A DNA stretch of 64,000 bases from Micromonosporaceae bacterium (GCA_020027875.1 JAHRHA010000004.1:120001-184000), one strand, 5' to 3'; positions 1 to 11,489 are shown, numbered from the stretch's first letter. Notes: generated by a model from the sequence alone, not told the origin. Made by a program: numbers and translations.

Positions 1-130
1 GCTTCAAGATGAGGTCTCCCACCCCTTAGAGGGTTAAGGCCCCCAGCTAGACCACTGGGTTGATAGGCCAGAGGTGTAAGCCTGGCAACAGGTTCAGCCG
101 ACTGGTACTAATAGGCCGAGGACTTGACCA
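1..130 (+). rRNA. rrl: 23S ribosomal RNA, 3' end (partial)
   Basis: The window opens inside a 23S rRNA gene. The stretch holding GGTTCAGCCGACTGGTACTA, then ATAGGCCGAGGACTTGACC, is the highly conserved last segment of bacterial 23S rRNA. The 5' part lies outside the window. The exact 3' end is estimated at about position 130 from the usual end of this conserved block. The 5S gene follows about 70 bases later, the standard order of an rrn operon. Confidence 0.93.
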
Positions 131-202
131 CAAACATAACCGCGTCCACTGTGCAACTCCCGAACAACGGAAGACCCACAGGTCCACCGAGAGTTCCATA
201 GA

Positions 203-319
203 GTTACGGCGGCCATGGCGGCGGGGAAACGCCCGGACCCATTCCGAACCCGGAAGCTAAGCCCGCCAGCGCCGATGGTACTGCACCGGGGACGGTGTGG
301 GAGAGTAGGACGCCGCCGG
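203..319 (+). rRNA. rrf: 5S ribosomal RNA
   Basis: This is a 117-nt block starting GTTACGGCGGCCATGGCGG and ending in the complementary GGACGCCGCCGGA. It contains the conserved CGGACCCATTCCGAACCCGG loop and the AAGCTAAGCCCGCCAGCGCC segment typical of actinobacterial 5S rRNA. The first and last bases pair to form helix I. It lies about 70 nt after the 23S end and is followed by a terminator, so it closes the rRNA operon. Confidence 0.95.
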
Positions 320-334
320 ACAAAACACACAGCA

Positions 335-358
335 GGGGGCCACCACACGGTGGCCCCC
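335..358 (+). terminator. rRNA operon terminator hairpin
   Basis: A perfect 10-bp stem, GGGGGCCACC paired with GGTGGCCCCC, closes a 4-nt ACAC loop 15 nt after the 5S gene. There is no long T run, as is usual in high-GC actinobacteria. Its position makes it the terminator of the rrn operon. Confidence 0.85.
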
Positions 359-398
359 TCGCTGCATCCCTACCCCAACGTTCACGCCCCTACCCCAC

Positions 399-469
399 GT
401 CGATCATGACCTCCAGGTCATGATCGACGCCATTTCGCGACGCCCACATCATGATCATGGCGATCTTGG
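399..469 (+). repeat. Intergenic palindromic repeat, family 1, copy a
   Basis: Arms GTCGATCATGACCT (399-412) and AGGTCATGATCGAC (415-428) form a near-perfect palindrome with a 2-nt centre. A conserved tail follows, with TTTCGCGACG, ATCATGATCA and GCGATCTTGG. Copies occur at 16771-16842, 54001-54060 and 58090-58160. The gap 320-683 holds only this repeat, the family 3 repeat at 505-547 and the terminator; no gene was seen in it. Confidence 0.85.
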
Positions 470-504
470 GGCGGCCCGCGGGGCGAACAGCCGTCCGCAG
501 GTGA

Positions 505-547
505 ATCTTGGATGATTCACGCAGCGCACACCGGGAACATCCAAGAT
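505..547. repeat. Intergenic inverted repeat, family 3, copy a
   Basis: ATCTTGGATG (505-514) and its exact reverse complement CATCCAAGAT (538-547) are separated by 23 nt. A copy with the same ends lies at 57616-57661. The outer ATCTTGG also ends the family 1 repeat just upstream, so the families may share an end sequence. Confidence 0.7.
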
Positions 548-683
548 CGCAGACGTGCGCCACACACCGTTCGGGGCTTGCCAATCCGACCGTCCACGGC
601 AACCAACACGCGATGGTGGGAGACTCTGTACGCCAAGAAGGCGCTACTCCCAGGGCTTGATGTCGTGCGCGAAACGGGTTTGC

Positions 684-2501
684 TTAGACGCGAGTGGATG
701 CTTCGCCGCGGAGGCGTACAAACAGGTCCTTGCTCTCGGCAACACTGCGGTTGTAGAAGATCACCATGCCGAGGCTCTCGTTGTCGGCCCAGACGCACAT
801 CACAACCTTCACGTCGCCGGTGACGCCGTCGCCACATTTAGCCTTGCCGCCGAGCGGGCCGGACGGCGTATCCGCGATATTTGAGATCTTGATATCTCCG
901 GACGAGTTGAACGAGGTGAAGGCGTCATCGATCTCGGCGGCCGGGCTGACGATATCCGCTGTGACGCCGATGAACAGTACGCGTTTGCCTGCTGCACTGG
1001 GGTCGTTGTAGAAGGCGGCCACCGCACCGGTTTCGCCGTCGACCTCGTTCTTGATGTCGGTGACGACCTGATCAGCGGACTTCTGCAGGTCAGCCTGTGT
1101 GGACTTTGTCAGGCCCGCCAGTGTCTGGGGTGCACTCAGGGTCAACTTTCCAACCGGCGTGCTTGGCGTCACGGAAGCGCTCGGCGCCACGGTGCTCTGT
1201 GCGACGACCGGGTTGTTGTTGCCGCGAGGGATGAGCAACACCGCCGCGGTGACCCCGCCCCCGGCGAGCAGAATCGCCACCAGCGCCAGGGTGATCCAAA
1301 GCCCTCGTCTGGACGGCTTGGGGCCGTCTGGGCCCTGGCCATAGGGCGGATACCCGGCCGGGGGGTAGCTCGGCTGCGGCTGTGCATACGGCGGTGCCTG
1401 ACCGACGGCGTACGCGGGCTGCGGCGGGGCATAGGCCGGCTGCGGCGGGGCGTAGGCCGGCTGCGGCGCGGCATATGCGGGCTGGGGCGCCGGGTAGACC
1501 TGCGGCTGAGGCGGGGTGTGGACGGGCGGCGGGGCCTGCGGTGTGTGGACGTGCGGCTGCACCGCGGACTCGGGCGGGGCTTGGGGCGCTAGGGCTGCGT
1601 AAGCCGAGGCTGGGGACGCGGGCGCCGGGGCTGCCGGGGCGGGCATCGCAGGGACGACCGGTGGCGCGACGGACGGCGAGTACCAACCGGGGTACGGGTG
1701 GGTGGCTCCCGCCGCGGCGAGAAGGCTCAGCAGCTCCGTTGCGTTCGGGCGGTACTGCGCGTTTCGGGCGAGGCAACGGGCGACGATCGGCTTGAGCTGC
1801 TCCGGGACCGCCGAGGTGTCCAGGTGGCCGGAGATGAGCTTCGCGATGAGCGAGTGCGGCGTACCTTGGCCGAGCGGTCCCTGGCCGGTCGCGGCGAACG
1901 CCAGAGTGGCGCCGATGGAGAAGATGTCGCTGGCAGGGCCCACCTCGGCGCCGGCCACGTGCTCCGGCGACATATAGGCGGGTGTGCCGATCACTCCCTG
2001 GGTGAGCGCCGTCGAGTCCGGGATCAGCGCGATCCCGAAGTCGATCACGCACGGGCCATCCTTGGTCAACAGGACGTTGGACGGTTTGAGGTCGCGGTGC
2101 ACCAGTCCCGCCCGGTGAATCGCGATGAACGCCTCCGCCAGGCCGGCGGCCAGAATCAGCACCGACGACACCGACATGGGACCGCTGGTGGCGACCTCGT
2201 CCTCGAGACTTGGACCTTCGATGTAGGTGGTCGCGAACCACGGCGTCTCGGCCTGCGGGTCTGCATCGACAATGGGCGCGGTGTAGAGGGCGCTGATGGC
2301 GCGACCCGCGTCCACCTCGCGAGCGAACCGCTGCCGAAACACCGGGTCATCGGCGATCTCGGAGCGGATCACCTTGATGGCGACGCGCTTCCCGGTCCAG
2401 GACTGGCCCAGGAACACCTTGCCCATCCCGCCCCGGCCGAGGACGCCGAGAATGGTGTAGACACCGATCGACCTAGGATCGGTCGCCTCCAAAGGCCGCA
2501 T
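684..2501 (-). CDS. Transmembrane serine/threonine protein kinase (PknB-type)
   Basis: A 605-aa protein. The N-terminal Hanks-type kinase domain (about 1-275) has the glycine loop GRGGMGKVF, lysine in AIKVI, catalytic HRDLKPSNV, DFG in VIDFGIA, and SPE in place of APE. A long Pro/Ala linker with tandem PAYAPPQ-like repeats follows. Next come a basic stretch, one membrane helix (LWITLALVAILLAGGGVTAA) and an extracytoplasmic C-terminal domain of about 180 aa. The start at 2501 is chosen because GGAGGGATC lies just before it; the frame also runs 13 codons upstream to 2540. There are no PASTA repeats. The outer domain resembles the neighbouring protein at 2637-3218, suggesting a shared ligand or partner. 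The kinase should phosphorylate cytoplasmic targets in response to an outside signal; both signal and targets are unknown. Confidence 0.93.
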   Translation of the reverse strand: MRPLEATDPRSIGVYTILGVLGRGGMGKVFLGQSWTGKRVAIKVIRSEIADDPVFRQRFAREVDAGRAISALYTAPIVDADPQAETPWFATTYIEGPSLEDEVATSGPMSVSSVLILAAGLAEAFIAIHRAGLVHRDLKPSNVLLTKDGPCVIDFGIALIPDSTALTQGVIGTPAYMSPEHVAGAEVGPASDIFSIGATLAFAATGQGPLGQGTPHSLIAKLISGHLDTSAVPEQLKPIVARCLARNAQYRPNATELLSLLAAAGATHPYPGWYSPSVAPPVVPAMPAPAAPAPASPASAYAALAPQAPPESAVQPHVHTPQAPPPVHTPPQPQVYPAPQPAYAAPQPAYAPPQPAYAPPQPAYAVGQAPPYAQPQPSYPPAGYPPYGQGPDGPKPSRRGLWITLALVAILLAGGGVTAAVLLIPRGNNNPVVAQSTVAPSASVTPSTPVGKLTLSAPQTLAGLTKSTQADLQKSADQVVTDIKNEVDGETGAVAAFYNDPSAAGKRVLFIGVTADIVSPAAEIDDAFTSFNSSGDIKISNIADTPSGPLGGKAKCGDGVTGDVKVVMCVWADNESLGMVIFYNRSVAESKDLFVRLRGEASTRV

Positions 2502-2636
2502 GGTTGATCCCTCCAAACCCCGTCCCAACCCCGAACCCAAGCGACGTGATCACTGAGCGCGCTGACGACACGGAACACTATCGTGCCAGGTCGAACAGCC
2601 GCGTCAGCCGAGCGGTCGGTAGCCGCCGGCGCACGA

Positions 2637-3218
2637 TCACCCCCGGGTGAGGATCTCCCCGCGGATCTGCCGGAAGAGCTCCTCGCTCGCCGCGGCCTCT
2701 CGGTTGAAGAACAAGGCGAAGGCGATGCTGCCGTAATCAGCCCAGCCGCAAACGACCAGCGCCTGGCCGTTCGCCGTAGTGTCGCCACATTTCGCCTCAC
2801 CGCCGAGCGGACCGGGATCAACATCGCGGAGGTTCGTGATCTGCATGCCGCCTTCGCTAATGCCGGTGAATCCTCGGCCGAGCTCGGACGCAGGGTCTGC
2901 CACGACGCCGGTCACGCCCGCAAGCATCACGATCTTCGCGGCGTCGGCCGGGTCGGTGTAGAACGCCCCAATCGAACCCGTCGAGTTCGTGACTTCCTCA
3001 CTGATTCCGGTCTTCAACTCGTCGGCCACCGTCTGCAACTCTGGGTTCGACGACAGCGTCAACCCCGCGACCTCCTCGGGTGTCGACAGCGTGGAGGTGA
3101 CTGCCTCGGCCAGCACCGGCCGTGCGAGCACAAAAAAGCCGCCGGCGCCGGCCATGAGCAGCACGCCGAGGATGCTGAGGGCGATCCACGGCCCCGTGCG
3201 GTAACGACGATCAGACAT
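2637..3218 (-). CDS. Membrane-anchored protein, paralogue of the kinase sensor domain
   Basis: A 193-aa protein with a short cytoplasmic N-terminus (MSDRRYRTG), one membrane helix ([20 protein letters not shown]) and an outer domain. That domain aligns by eye with the C-terminal domain of the kinase at 684-2501. Shared points are GGKAKCGD versus GGEAKCGD, a CVWAD/CGWAD motif, FYNR/FFNR, and a common end of type LFxxLRGE. Two cysteines are conserved in both. The start at 3218 has GGAG 5 nt upstream; an upstream in-frame start at 3353 would overlap valS on the other strand. It lies just upstream of the kinase on the same strand with a 135-nt gap. It could be a decoy, partner or ligand-binding companion; no direct evidence of function. 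Confidence 0.8.
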   Translation of the reverse strand: MSDRRYRTGPWIALSILGVLLMAGAGGFFVLARPVLAEAVTSTLSTPEEVAGLTLSSNPELQTVADELKTGISEEVTNSTGSIGAFYTDPADAAKIVMLAGVTGVVADPASELGRGFTGISEGGMQITNLRDVDPGPLGGEAKCGDTTANGQALVVCGWADYGSIAFALFFNREAAASEELFRQIRGEILTRG

Positions 3219-3300
3219 ATGCACTCCAAGCCCTGCGTGAACCCCGCGAGCATAAGGCCAAACTGGGTCGGCCATGTGCCGGGCAATCCGGACGGGTCCG

Positions 3301-3306
3301 TAGACT
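3301..3306 (+). promoter_or_regulatory. Putative -10 box of leaderless valS transcript
   Basis: TAGACT sits 7 nt before the GTG start of valS, with no Shine-Dalgarno sequence between. This fits a transcript starting at or next to the start codon. The same layout recurs before seven other genes or leader ORFs in the window. Confidence 0.5.
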
Positions 3307-3313
3307 CGCCACC

Positions 3314-5941
<2,628 letters not shown>

Positions 5942-6026
5942 GGGGACGAGCCCGTCGAGGTCGTGGTAGACCGCGGCGCCCGGGAGTGGGATCGTATAGA
6001 CGCGGCGTACGAGGCCGGTCACCGAG

Positions 6027-7391
6027 ATGAGTGAGCAGTATCGCGGCGTCGAGGCGGACCTGAACGCCCGCGGATACTCGCGCATGGTCTTCGACCTTTC
6101 TCGCATCGAGGCGCTCCTCGAACTCCTCGGCAGCCCGCAGCGGGCGTATCCGGCGATCCACCTCACCGGCACCAATGGCAAGACGTCGACCGCCCGGATG
6201 ATTGATTCGTTGCTGCGGGCGCACGGTCTGCGCACCGGCTGCTACACGAGCCCGCATCTGGAGACCGTTCGTGAGCGCATCAGCATCGATGGCACGCCGG
6301 TCGCCGAGGAGAAGTTCGTCGAGATCTACGACGAGGTGGGTCCGGTCGCCCGGTTCCTCGACGACCGCGGCGATGACGGTGGCGGTGGCGACAGCGGCGC
6401 CGGGCCGGAGACCCTCACCTACTTCGACGTGACCACCGCGATGGCGCTGGCCGCGTTCGCCGACGCTCCAGTGGACGTGGCGGTGGTGGAGGTCGGGCTG
6501 GGCGGCGCGGAGGATTCAACCAACGTGCTCCAGGCAAATACCTGCGTCATCACCCCGATCGGTCTGGATCACACGGAGTGGCTCGGCGAGACGATTGAGG
6601 AGATCGCCACGGCCAAGGCCGGAATCGTCCACAGCGGAGCGACGCTGATCTGCGCGGCTCAGCCGGACGAGGCGCTAGGGCCGATCCTCGAGCGGTGTGC
6701 CGAGGTCGGCGCGACCATCGCCCGGGAAGGTGCCGAGTTCGGTGTGTTGCGCCGCGGGCTGGCGGTCGGCGGCCAGGTGCTCTCGCTGCAGGGCCTCGGT
6801 GGTGTGTACGAGGATGTCGTCATTCCGCTGCACGGCGCCCATCAGGCGCAGAATGCGGCGGTGGCGCTCGCGGCGGTCGAGGCTTTCCTTGGCGCTGGTG
6901 CGAGCACGCGCCAGCTGGATCCGGAGATCGTGCGTGAGGGCTTCGCGGGGACGTCCTCGCCCGGCCGTTTGGAGCGGGTGAGGACCTCGCCGACGATTCT
7001 CCTCGACGCCGCGCACAATCCGCACGGTATGACCGCAACCGTGAACGCCCTACAGGAGGAGTTCGCTTTCGGCCGGCTCATCGCGGTCGTCGCGGTGCTG
7101 GGCGACAAGGACGCGGCCGGCATCCTCGAGCTTTTGGAGCCGGTCGCGGACGCGGTGGTGTGCACCCGCAACACGTCCGGCCGAGCGTTGCCGGCCGATG
7201 CGCTGGGCGAGATCGCAGCCGACATCTTCGGCGAGGACAGAGTGCGGGTCGAACCGTTCCTACCCGATGCCATCGAGACCGCCGTCGCCCTCGCGGAGAC
7301 CGATGTGGAAGGCGAACTGTCTGGAGTCGGCGTCCTCATCACCGGGTCCGTGGTGACCGTCGCGGACGCCCGTACGTTGCTGGTTCGATGA
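6027..7391 (+). CDS. folC: Bifunctional folylpolyglutamate synthase/dihydrofolate synthase
   Basis: A 454-aa Mur-ligase-fold enzyme that adds glutamate to dihydropteroate and folates in the cytoplasm. Visible motifs are the P-loop TGTNGKTSTARM, the folate-site region FVEIYDEV, TPIGLDHTEWLG, and the C-terminal LLDAAHNPHGM. ATG start at 6027. A TATAGA box at 5995-6000 may be its own promoter, since 85 nt separate it from valS. The stop overlaps the start of the next membrane protein by 4 nt (ATGA), so the two are translationally coupled. Confidence 0.96.
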   Translation: MSEQYRGVEADLNARGYSRMVFDLSRIEALLELLGSPQRAYPAIHLTGTNGKTSTARMIDSLLRAHGLRTGCYTSPHLETVRERISIDGTPVAEEKFVEIYDEVGPVARFLDDRGDDGGGGDSGAGPETLTYFDVTTAMALAAFADAPVDVAVVEVGLGGAEDSTNVLQANTCVITPIGLDHTEWLGETIEEIATAKAGIVHSGATLICAAQPDEALGPILERCAEVGATIAREGAEFGVLRRGLAVGGQVLSLQGLGGVYEDVVIPLHGAHQAQNAAVALAAVEAFLGAGASTRQLDPEIVREGFAGTSSPGRLERVRTSPTILLDAAHNPHGMTATVNALQEEFAFGRLIAVVAVLGDKDAAGILELLEPVADAVVCTRNTSGRALPADALGEIAADIFGEDRVRVEPFLPDAIETAVALAETDVEGELSGVGVLITGSVVTVADARTLLVR

Positions 7392-7747
7392 GCGGCGAGG
7401 AGCCACAGTCCGGCCTACGTAATCCGGCGGCCGCCGTTCGGGGGGTCGGCGCGGCGGCGCTCGCGGGCGAGGGAGTCGTGCTGCTCCTCGCGATCCTGCC
7501 GATGCGTGTGATCGGCGCGAACCTCGCCGGGCTAGCGATCGGTGTGATCATCGCGTTGGCGGTGGTCTGCTTCGGACTCGCCGGGTTGCTCCGTCGGTCG
7601 TGGGCATGGCACGCGGGGTCGGCGCTGCAGGTAGTTCTGTTCGCCTCCGGGTTTGTCTTCCATGCGTCGCTGGCCGTGTTGGGTGTCCTCTTCGGACTAC
7701 TGTGGATCTACGTCCTGCGAGTGCGTTGGACCGTGCTCCGATCATGA
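7388..7747 (+). CDS. DUF4233 family membrane protein
   Basis: A 119-aa integral membrane protein with about three to four hydrophobic helices (AALAGEGVVLLLAILPMRVI, LAIGVIIALAVVCFGLAGLL, ALQVVLFASGFVFHASLAVL, VLFGLLWIYVL). DUF4233 proteins usually follow folC in actinobacteria, and this one overlaps folC by ATGA. The biochemical role of the family is unknown. Its stop overlaps the convergent gene at 7742 by 6 nt. Confidence 0.88.
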   Translation: MSGEEPQSGLRNPAAAVRGVGAAALAGEGVVLLLAILPMRVIGANLAGLAIGVIIALAVVCFGLAGLLRRSWAWHAGSALQVVLFASGFVFHASLAVLGVLFGLLWIYVLRVRWTVLRS

Positions 7748-8890
7748 GTGTGGTGGAGTCTCGTCGCGGTCGCGCCACTGCGTGAGCGAGATGGCGTTGC
7801 CATCAGGGTCGCAGAACGTCGCGGTCCACAGCTCCAGTCGGTCACCATGGCTTATCCGTCGCGGTCGGTGGTCGAACTCGACTCCCTTCGATCGCAGGTC
7901 CTGATGAGCCGCCTCAACGTCTGGTACGGGGATGTACAGGCGAACCACCTTTCGGTCAGCCGGCGACATGTCGACCACCTGACGCAATAGCACGCGCCCA
8001 CCCACATAGGACAACACCGCGCTCTCGCTGGCGCTGTCGAAGATGGCGAAGTCCAACAGATCACGGTAGAAGCGCAACGACCGGGCCAGATCGGAGACGA
8101 TCAGCATGATGCCCATGGCCTGCGCAGCGTGGTCCGAGCCTCGCACCGCCGGCCGTTCCGCGGGGCGCGGCTGCGGAATGTTCCGCGAGGGGAGTTCGAA
8201 CTCGGTGGTGCGCACGTTCGCCTCCGTCGCGAGGGTCGCCGCCTCGGGGTCCGCCTCCGGCCCGGGTGCAGGCGGGATCTCGTCGATTACGTTCGCGACA
8301 ACCGGCGTTGGTACGGCGTTGATCGGGCTGATCGAACGGGTCTGGCTGGTGGGGTTGGGCCGGAAGTCCGGTCCGAAGGCACCCTCGGCATAGTCCGTGA
8401 AGAACGGTACGGCGAAGGCCGCGGCCTCCTCGGCCGCACTCGACGCCCGGGAGTGGTGTGGCTCGACCAGCTCCCACCTGACGCGCAGTTGGCGGGCGTT
8501 GCGTGGGGCGACCTCGACCGGCAGGACCATCCCGGGCCGCGGCCACTTGATGACCGGAACCGAGTGGGCGCGGAACTTCACCATCGTTGAAGGGCGACCA
8601 GGCAACTCCACGAGAACGCGCATGTCGCAGCGCCCCACGATCTTCCCCGGCGGGGGTGCCTGCGCCACGATGACGTAGGCCGTGCCGTGCATGGTGACAC
8701 GCCCGTTGTAGCGCAGCCCAAGCATGAAGACACCGAGGCCTGCACCGACGACGAGGACCAGCGCGACCAGCAGCAGCGCGGCGTCCTCCATGCCCCAGGA
8801 CATCGCGCTGAGGAACATCGCGCTGATGATGGCGAGGACGACTAGGAGCCGCTGGAAGTCGGTGAGATGCCACCGACCGCTGTCCCGCAC
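7742..8890 (-). CDS. Membrane protein fused to a VOC (glyoxalase/bleomycin-resistance) domain
   Basis: A 382-aa protein. The N-terminus has two adjacent membrane helices ([20 protein letters not shown] and [20 protein letters not shown]). A soluble middle region of about 100 aa resembles a beta-rich domain, followed by a low-complexity linker. The C-terminal 120 aa form a VOC domain ([20 protein letters not shown], ending [14 protein letters not shown]). The GTG at 8890 is chosen because GGAGGG lies 7 nt upstream; an ATG 60 nt earlier (8950) has no good ribosome site. VOC domains usually bind a metal or small molecule; fusion to a membrane anchor is unusual. The gene stands alone between folC-DUF4233 and ndk. 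Confidence 0.85.
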   Translation of the reverse strand: MRDSGRWHLTDFQRLLVVLAIISAMFLSAMSWGMEDAALLLVALVLVVGAGLGVFMLGLRYNGRVTMHGTAYVIVAQAPPPGKIVGRCDMRVLVELPGRPSTMVKFRAHSVPVIKWPRPGMVLPVEVAPRNARQLRVRWELVEPHHSRASSAAEEAAAFAVPFFTDYAEGAFGPDFRPNPTSQTRSISPINAVPTPVVANVIDEIPPAPGPEADPEAATLATEANVRTTEFELPSRNIPQPRPAERPAVRGSDHAAQAMGIMLIVSDLARSLRFYRDLLDFAIFDSASESAVLSYVGGRVLLRQVVDMSPADRKVVRLYIPVPDVEAAHQDLRSKGVEFDHRPRRISHGDRLELWTATFCDPDGNAISLTQWRDRDETPPHS

Positions 8891-9086
8891 CGTGCCGCCC
8901 TCCGCGCGTGAACGTCCGCTCGCCGCCTCTTGTGGCGAGGCTACGGCCATGCACGGGACAAAGGAAGCTCCCAGCTCTCAGCGTGTTACCAGGGCCGGGG
9001 CGCCGGACGGGCGACCGGGCCGACTCATTAGGCTCGATGACACGTCGGGTCGGCTCCGGCCGGTACGAAGGAGAGGGCGATCGCAG

Positions 9087-9497
9087 ATGACCGAGCGCAC
9101 GCTGGTGTTGATCAAGCCTGATGCCCTCAGGCGTGGCCTGGTTGGCGAGGTCATCGCCCGATTCGAGCGAAAGGGTCTCGCAATTCACACGATGGTGCTG
9201 CGGACGATGGATGCCGACCTAGCCGATCGGCATTACGCGGAGCACGTGGACAAGGGGTTCTATCCACCCTTGAAGGAGTTTATGACGGGTGGCCCACTGG
9301 TTGCGTTGATTATCTCGGGCGAGGAAGCGGTAGAGGTCGTGCGTAACCTCGTCGGCGCGACCGACGGGCGCAAGGCGGCGGCCGGCACGATCCGGGGCGA
9401 CCTGTCGCTGTCCAACCGCGAAAATCTCGTTCACGCTTCCGACTCGGCGGACAGCGCAAAGCGCGAGATCGCGCTCTGGTTCCCCGAACGTGGGTAG
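9087..9497 (+). CDS. ndk: Nucleoside diphosphate kinase
   Basis: A 136-aa enzyme, the normal length, that transfers the gamma-phosphate of ATP to NDPs through a phosphohistidine. It starts [20 protein letters not shown]. It carries the ATP-site [14 protein letters not shown] and the catalytic His116 in ENLVHASDS, and ends [16 protein letters not shown] ribosome site precedes the ATG. A TAGGCT box near 9034 is a plausible -10 element. The next gene starts one base after its stop. Confidence 0.98.
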   Translation: MTERTLVLIKPDALRRGLVGEVIARFERKGLAIHTMVLRTMDADLADRHYAEHVDKGFYPPLKEFMTGGPLVALIISGEEAVEVVRNLVGATDGRKAAAGTIRGDLSLSNRENLVHASDSADSAKREIALWFPERG

Positions 9498-9992
9498 GTG
9501 GATCGGGTGAGGTGGGCGGAGTTCTCACAGGAATGCCCGGAACTGGCCGAGATCGCGCGGGAGCGGATTGCCGACGCGCACATCCTGCTCCTGGGAACGC
9601 TGCGCGCCGACGGGTCGCCCCGAATCAGCGCGGTGGAGTGCGATCTGGTCGGCGACGATCTTTGCTCCGGCATGATCTGGCAGTCAATGAAGGCGCTCGA
9701 CCTGGTGCGTGACCCACGCATGACCGTGCACAGCCTGCCGGCCGGACTGTCCAATCCAGACGGCGACATGAAGCTCTACGGGATGGCGGTGGCGGTTGAG
9801 GCCGAGCAGAAGCGGGCCTACGAGCGGACGCTCCATGCGCGCATCAAGTGGAGCCCGAGCGAGCCGTACCACTGCTTTGCCTTCGACATCACCACGGCGG
9901 GGTTCGTCACGTTTCGTGGCAGCGGCCGCGACTCCTGGCACTGGCGCGCCGGCTCCCTCCTCCGCAAGGACTTCCGCCCAGACGTCGCGTGA
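9498..9992 (+). CDS. Pyridoxamine 5'-phosphate oxidase-like (split-barrel) family protein
   Basis: A 164-aa protein of the FMN/F420-binding split-barrel type. The region HILLLGTLRADGSPRISAVE followed by MIWQSMKALDLVRDPRMTVH is characteristic of this fold. The cofactor and substrate cannot be told from the sequence. The GTG start immediately follows the ndk stop with no gap, implying cotranscription. An internal GTG a few codons later is an alternative start. Confidence 0.8.
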   Translation: MDRVRWAEFSQECPELAEIARERIADAHILLLGTLRADGSPRISAVECDLVGDDLCSGMIWQSMKALDLVRDPRMTVHSLPAGLSNPDGDMKLYGMAVAVEAEQKRAYERTLHARIKWSPSEPYHCFAFDITTAGFVTFRGSGRDSWHWRAGSLLRKDFRPDVA

Positions 9993-10124
9993 TGGCAACG
10001 CGCCCCCAATTGGGCGATTTGCGATTCCCTCCCGGGCGGCCCGGACATCGTGGGGCGTGGCGCGCCGGTTGGCGGGTATGCCAGGCGGGCAGCATGATGA
10101 GTTCCGTGACGGAGGGAGGCCCGG

Positions 10125-10724
10125 TTGTCTGAGGCCTACACGGTGTTCTGGACGATGGACCGCTGGCTCAGCGCGGTCGCGGTCGGACACAAGCCGCTAC
10201 CGGTGCTCTTCGGCGGCCCGCACCTGTCCGAGCCCAGCTTTCGCCGCGCCGGCGTCAAGGTCGGCGACCTGATCTATCCGGTGGCAGTGTCGAACCGTCG
10301 AGTGCATGCGGTTGCCCGGATGCGCGTACGCGAGATGATCCTGCTCGGCCAGGAGGATGGCCCTTCGCTGATCGACCACCGCTTCCCTCAGTACCGTGCC
10401 TGGAAGTTCCTGGCCCCGACCTGCACGGAAGAGGTCGTGATCGGTATGGAGGGCACGGCTCCACGAGTCGATGTCGAACTGCCGAGGGAGGTGCTCGATC
10501 GGCTCACCTTCCGGTCTCAGCGGGGGGAACGTCCACTTCGGCACCTGAAGGACGGGGAGCTGACCAGCTCGATTGGGCTGCAGGGCATCTACCGGCTGAC
10601 GGCGGCGTCCGCGGCCGACCTCGCCGAACTGATTGAATCGCCGCCGCCCGAGGCGGCGGCCCGCATTCCTCGTGCGATGACCGATCGGCGGACCGTGACG
10701 GCTCCGGAAGACGCGCTGTTCTGA
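10125..10724 (+). CDS. Conserved hypothetical protein, possibly PUA-like fold
   Basis: A 199-aa soluble protein not recognised with certainty. The start is TTG, preceded by the strong ribosome site GGAGGGAGG. The N-terminal half, with VKVGDLIYPVAVSNRRVHAV followed by ARMRV, recalls EVE/ASCH (PUA-like) domains that read modified bases; this is only a resemblance. There is no signal peptide or membrane helix. It lies between the split-barrel protein and plsC on the same strand, with a 132-nt gap upstream. Confidence 0.65.
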   Translation: MSEAYTVFWTMDRWLSAVAVGHKPLPVLFGGPHLSEPSFRRAGVKVGDLIYPVAVSNRRVHAVARMRVREMILLGQEDGPSLIDHRFPQYRAWKFLAPTCTEEVVIGMEGTAPRVDVELPREVLDRLTFRSQRGERPLRHLKDGELTSSIGLQGIYRLTAASAADLAELIESPPPEAAARIPRAMTDRRTVTAPEDALF

Positions 10725-10770
10725 GGCGCCTACAGTTAGTGCGAAGATCCGCGCTGCTGAAGGGACGCAC

Positions 10771-11439
10771 GTGCCGCTGCTCTACACGATCGGTCAGTAC
10801 ACCGTCGCCCCCGCGGTGCGGCTGGCATTTCGGCCGACGGTCGACGGACTGGAGCACGTGTCGGCGAGTGGCGGCGCGGTCCTCGCCGGCAACCACCTTT
10901 CGGTGGCCGACGAATACGTGATGGGCGCGGTCGTGCCCCGGCACATCGCGTTCTGGGCGAAGTCCGAGTACTTCACCGGTATGGGCGTGCGGGGCTGGGC
11001 GATGAAATCACTGATGCGAGGCTTGGGCGCTATCGAGGTCAACCGCGCGGGTGGGCGCGCCGCTCTCACCGCGCTCGACGCGGCCATTCCGGCGCTGCGC
11101 AGCGGCGACCTGGTCGGCGTCTACCCAGAGGGGACGAGGTCCCCGGACGGCCGTCTCTACCGCGGTCGGACCGGGGCGGCCCGCCTGGCCCTGCTCGCCG
11201 AGGTCCCGGTGATCCCGGTCGGCGTGATCGGCACCGAGAAGATCCACCCCATCGGCAAGGTCATGCCGAAGTTTGGGCCGAGGGTCACGATCCGTTTCGG
11301 CAAGCCAATGGATTTCACCGGCCGGCCCCTCGACAGCTCCAGCCTGCGCGCCATCACCGACGAGATCATGGCCGAGATCCAGAAGCTGACCGGTCAGCAG
11401 TACGTCGGCCGCTACGCCCCCCGCAGGTCGAGTTCGTGA
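10771..11439 (+). CDS. plsC: 1-acyl-sn-glycerol-3-phosphate acyltransferase family protein
   Basis: A 222-aa PlsC-type acyltransferase that transfers an acyl chain to lysophosphatidate or a similar lipid at the membrane. Acyltransferase motif I is NHLSVAD (HX4D), motif III is YPEGTRSPDG, and motif IV is VIPVGVIGTEK. GTG start with AAGGGACG upstream; TACAGT at 10729-10734 is a likely -10 box. The last 48 nt of recognisable coding sequence (11373-11420) recur as a relic at 16701-16748, on the far side of the pgs cluster. Confidence 0.92.
   Translation: MPLLYTIGQYTVAPAVRLAFRPTVDGLEHVSASGGAVLAGNHLSVADEYVMGAVVPRHIAFWAKSEYFTGMGVRGWAMKSLMRGLGAIEVNRAGGRAALTALDAAIPALRSGDLVGVYPEGTRSPDGRLYRGRTGAARLALLAEVPVIPVGVIGTEKIHPIGKVMPKFGPRVTIRFGKPMDFTGRPLDSSSLRAITDEIMAEIQKLTGQQYVGRYAPRRSSS
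11373..11420 (+). repeat. Direct repeat, left copy (plsC 3' end) flanking the pgs cluster
   Basis: These 48 nt of plsC, encoding EIQKLTGQQYVGRYAP, match 16701-16748 with three substitutions in the same orientation. The two copies bracket the 5.3-kb pgsBC cluster, like the ends left by an insertion at a gene's 3' end. Confidence 0.85.
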
Positions 11440-11489
11440 TCGAGTGGCGGTCGCGCTGCGGCTGGCCGCTGCGGGGGTCGGATGGGTGG

